Part shown: positions 62,783-64,000 of the stretch, piece after piece
Position numbering within the stretch: the stretch's first letter is position 1
Layout: every line of letters starts with the position of its first letter
NCBI GenBank assembly: GCA_033182465.1
Contig: CP137318.1
Location: 2,728,001-2,792,000 of the forward strand
Origin: Sanghuangporus weigelae
Taxonomy: Eukaryota > Basidiomycota > Agaricomycetes > Hymenochaetales > Hymenochaetaceae
Reading direction: 5' to 3'
DNA: 64,000 bases
Made by a program: the position numbers and the translations under genes
Notes under the pieces: generated by a model
Told to the model about the DNA's origin: nothing
What the model saw: the letters and a program-made list of their open reading frames with translations, nothing else
Databases searched by the model: none

Positions 62783-64000
62783 TCATGTAGAAATCGGACA
62801 AAGTTGAAGAATGCGGAATGAACCATTACTCCGTTCGCAAAAGTACACAGTATCGTCAACGCGTCCCAAATATAAAAGCTCCTCATGTTGACGTCCTTCA
62901 TTATCATCGGCATTACCGAGTGCGGAATCGTTCTTTGCTGAAGAAGATTTCCCGAAACTAAGACCTTGTTTCTTGCCAGTTGATGCCGCAGACAAAGATT
63001 TATCTGAGGAAACTGGACCAACGGCAAAGGCAGAGAGGGGCGAGCCAACTCGCCATACGAACGGACCACGTCTGCTAATCGCAGATGGATGTGGTTTGAA
63101 GTTCGGGAGAATAGGTCGCGAGAAATCGCCTGGTGATGTAAGGGCGTCCACAACGTCAGTGACTTCCAATCCGCCCTGTCTGACAGCAGCTAGGACAGTA
63201 GTCTTCCCAACATCGAACGGCTCTAGACGCTTGACATCCCCGAGCCTATTTCCATAGACCGAAAAATCTTCTTCCTCATCAATACTCCAATGCAGGCGAC
63301 CTCGTAAGACGGAACGACCACGAGCGTCGACAACACTGGTGCTATGACCTCCACGACTCGTGAAGAAGAGTGCGGGTGGACCATATCGTCGATCTTGGGT
63401 TAGCAATGACATGGGATCGAGTAATGGCTTAACTGGCTCGGCCGGCAGACTAAAACTCGTCAGCGGCGGAGGTGGAGGTCGAAATGGGTGTGTAGGATCG
63501 ACACTTTGAGACCTCAAGTCTTTCAAAAGGATATAATCTTGGTCTTCTTCCCGACGCACGGGCAAATCAGGAGGTAGGAGGCCATCCTTATACCATGTTT
63601 GCATGAGAGAGGCTTTCCATGGGCCTGACAAAGACTGTTAGAAGAGCAACACCAACACATTATTATATACTTACCCTGCACAACACCTTTCGGATCACGA
63701 TAGTACCATTTAGAGGGTGGAAGAGAAGGTGGTATAGGCAGGCCAGGAGGACTAAATTGAACATTTGCCAAATCGAGGTTGTTTACACCATCGGGCTCTG
63801 GCTCATACTGCGCTCGATATTCCAAAAACGATTGGTATGTCGGAGGTATGACGCATTCATCTGCGATGGTTGCAAGAGGAAATCGAGGAGCAAACGACAA
63901 TTGCTGAAACGTAGTATACGGTGCCGCTTGAGCGGTGGCTAGAGCGGCCAACTCCTCTGAATGTGAGGTATTCGCAGGAGCTTGTTGCGTCGACTCAGAG
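62783..64000 (-). CDS. GYF-domain protein (Smy2/Syh1-like), 5' end outside window
   Basis: The C-terminal part of this gene lies within the window. A GYF domain spans the exon junction: 'SKWYYRDPKGVVQGPWKASL' followed by 'MQTWYKDGLLPPDLPVRR' (W-Y-Y-x-D-P-x-G-x-x-Q-G-P-W). GYF domains bind proline-rich PPG peptides, and in fungi Smy2/Syh1-type proteins link mRNA decay or COPII/translation control. Upstream sequence is Pro-rich ('FSPPGLPIPPSLPPSKW'), and the C-terminus is disordered, ending 'SFRILQLCPIST'. The frame stays open to the right edge, so the start is outside. A GT-AG intron (about 63630-63675) separates the GYF halves. Confidence 0.8.

Noticed and set aside
62371-63153. Long minus-strand open frame across the ligase/GYF junction
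   Set aside because: Runs out of frame with the GYF protein and antisense to the last ligase exons; no motif.

Overview
This window is nuclear DNA of a filamentous basidiomycete, most likely an Agaricomycete. Genes are close together on both strands and are cut by many short introns (about 45-70 bases) with fungal splice signals. The proteins present also fit: a Fus3/Kss1-type MAP kinase, fungal-type GPCR, Trs65, Rpn2, and GPI-anchored cupredoxin. No rRNA, tRNA, CRISPR or bacterial-type operon was seen. Exon boundaries were read by eye from splice signals and reading frame, so starts and small exons are less certain than gene identity.

Layout, left to right: 3' end of a TRAPPII Trs65 subunit (+); a glutathione transferase (-); a large disordered coiled-coil protein with PGFVPxSP-like repeats (+); NADH-cytochrome b5 reductase (-); a tandem pair of epoxide-hydrolase-like alpha/beta hydrolases (+); a 642-bp DNA-transposon-like element with 38-bp terminal inverted repeats; WRAP73/Wdr8 (-); an MFS drug/polyamine transporter (+); a YwrD-type gamma-glutamyltransferase (+); a PP2C phosphatase with a basic, probably mitochondrial, leader (-); a D-2-hydroxyacid dehydrogenase (-); a GPCR-like receptor (+); proteasome Rpn2 (-); a Ser/Thr kinase (+); a two-domain cupredoxin (-); a TEY MAP kinase (+); a SAP-domain coiled-coil protein (-); a LIM protein (+); a 7-TM protein with a very long tail (+); a J-domain protein (+); a disordered protein (-); a large unrecognised protein (-); a tandem pair of acyl-CoA-synthetase-like AMP ligases ending in peroxisomal PTS1 tripeptides (+); and the 3' part of a GYF-domain protein (-).

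The gene content is mostly housekeeping and signalling; I see no metabolic cluster, defence island or mobile cargo. Genes that could act together are the two peroxisomal ligases. The two kinases, the PP2C, the GPCR and the LIM protein are signalling parts whose adjacency looks coincidental.

The most striking signals are in gene architecture. There are very small exons: 4 nt in both ligase paralogues, 7 nt in the GPCR, 9 nt opening the transferase, 15 nt closing the b5 reductase and 18 nt closing Rpn2. At least four introns appear to begin with GC. One ligase copy carries TAG where its sister has CAG at an exon end. Tandem duplication has produced two gene pairs with conserved intron positions.
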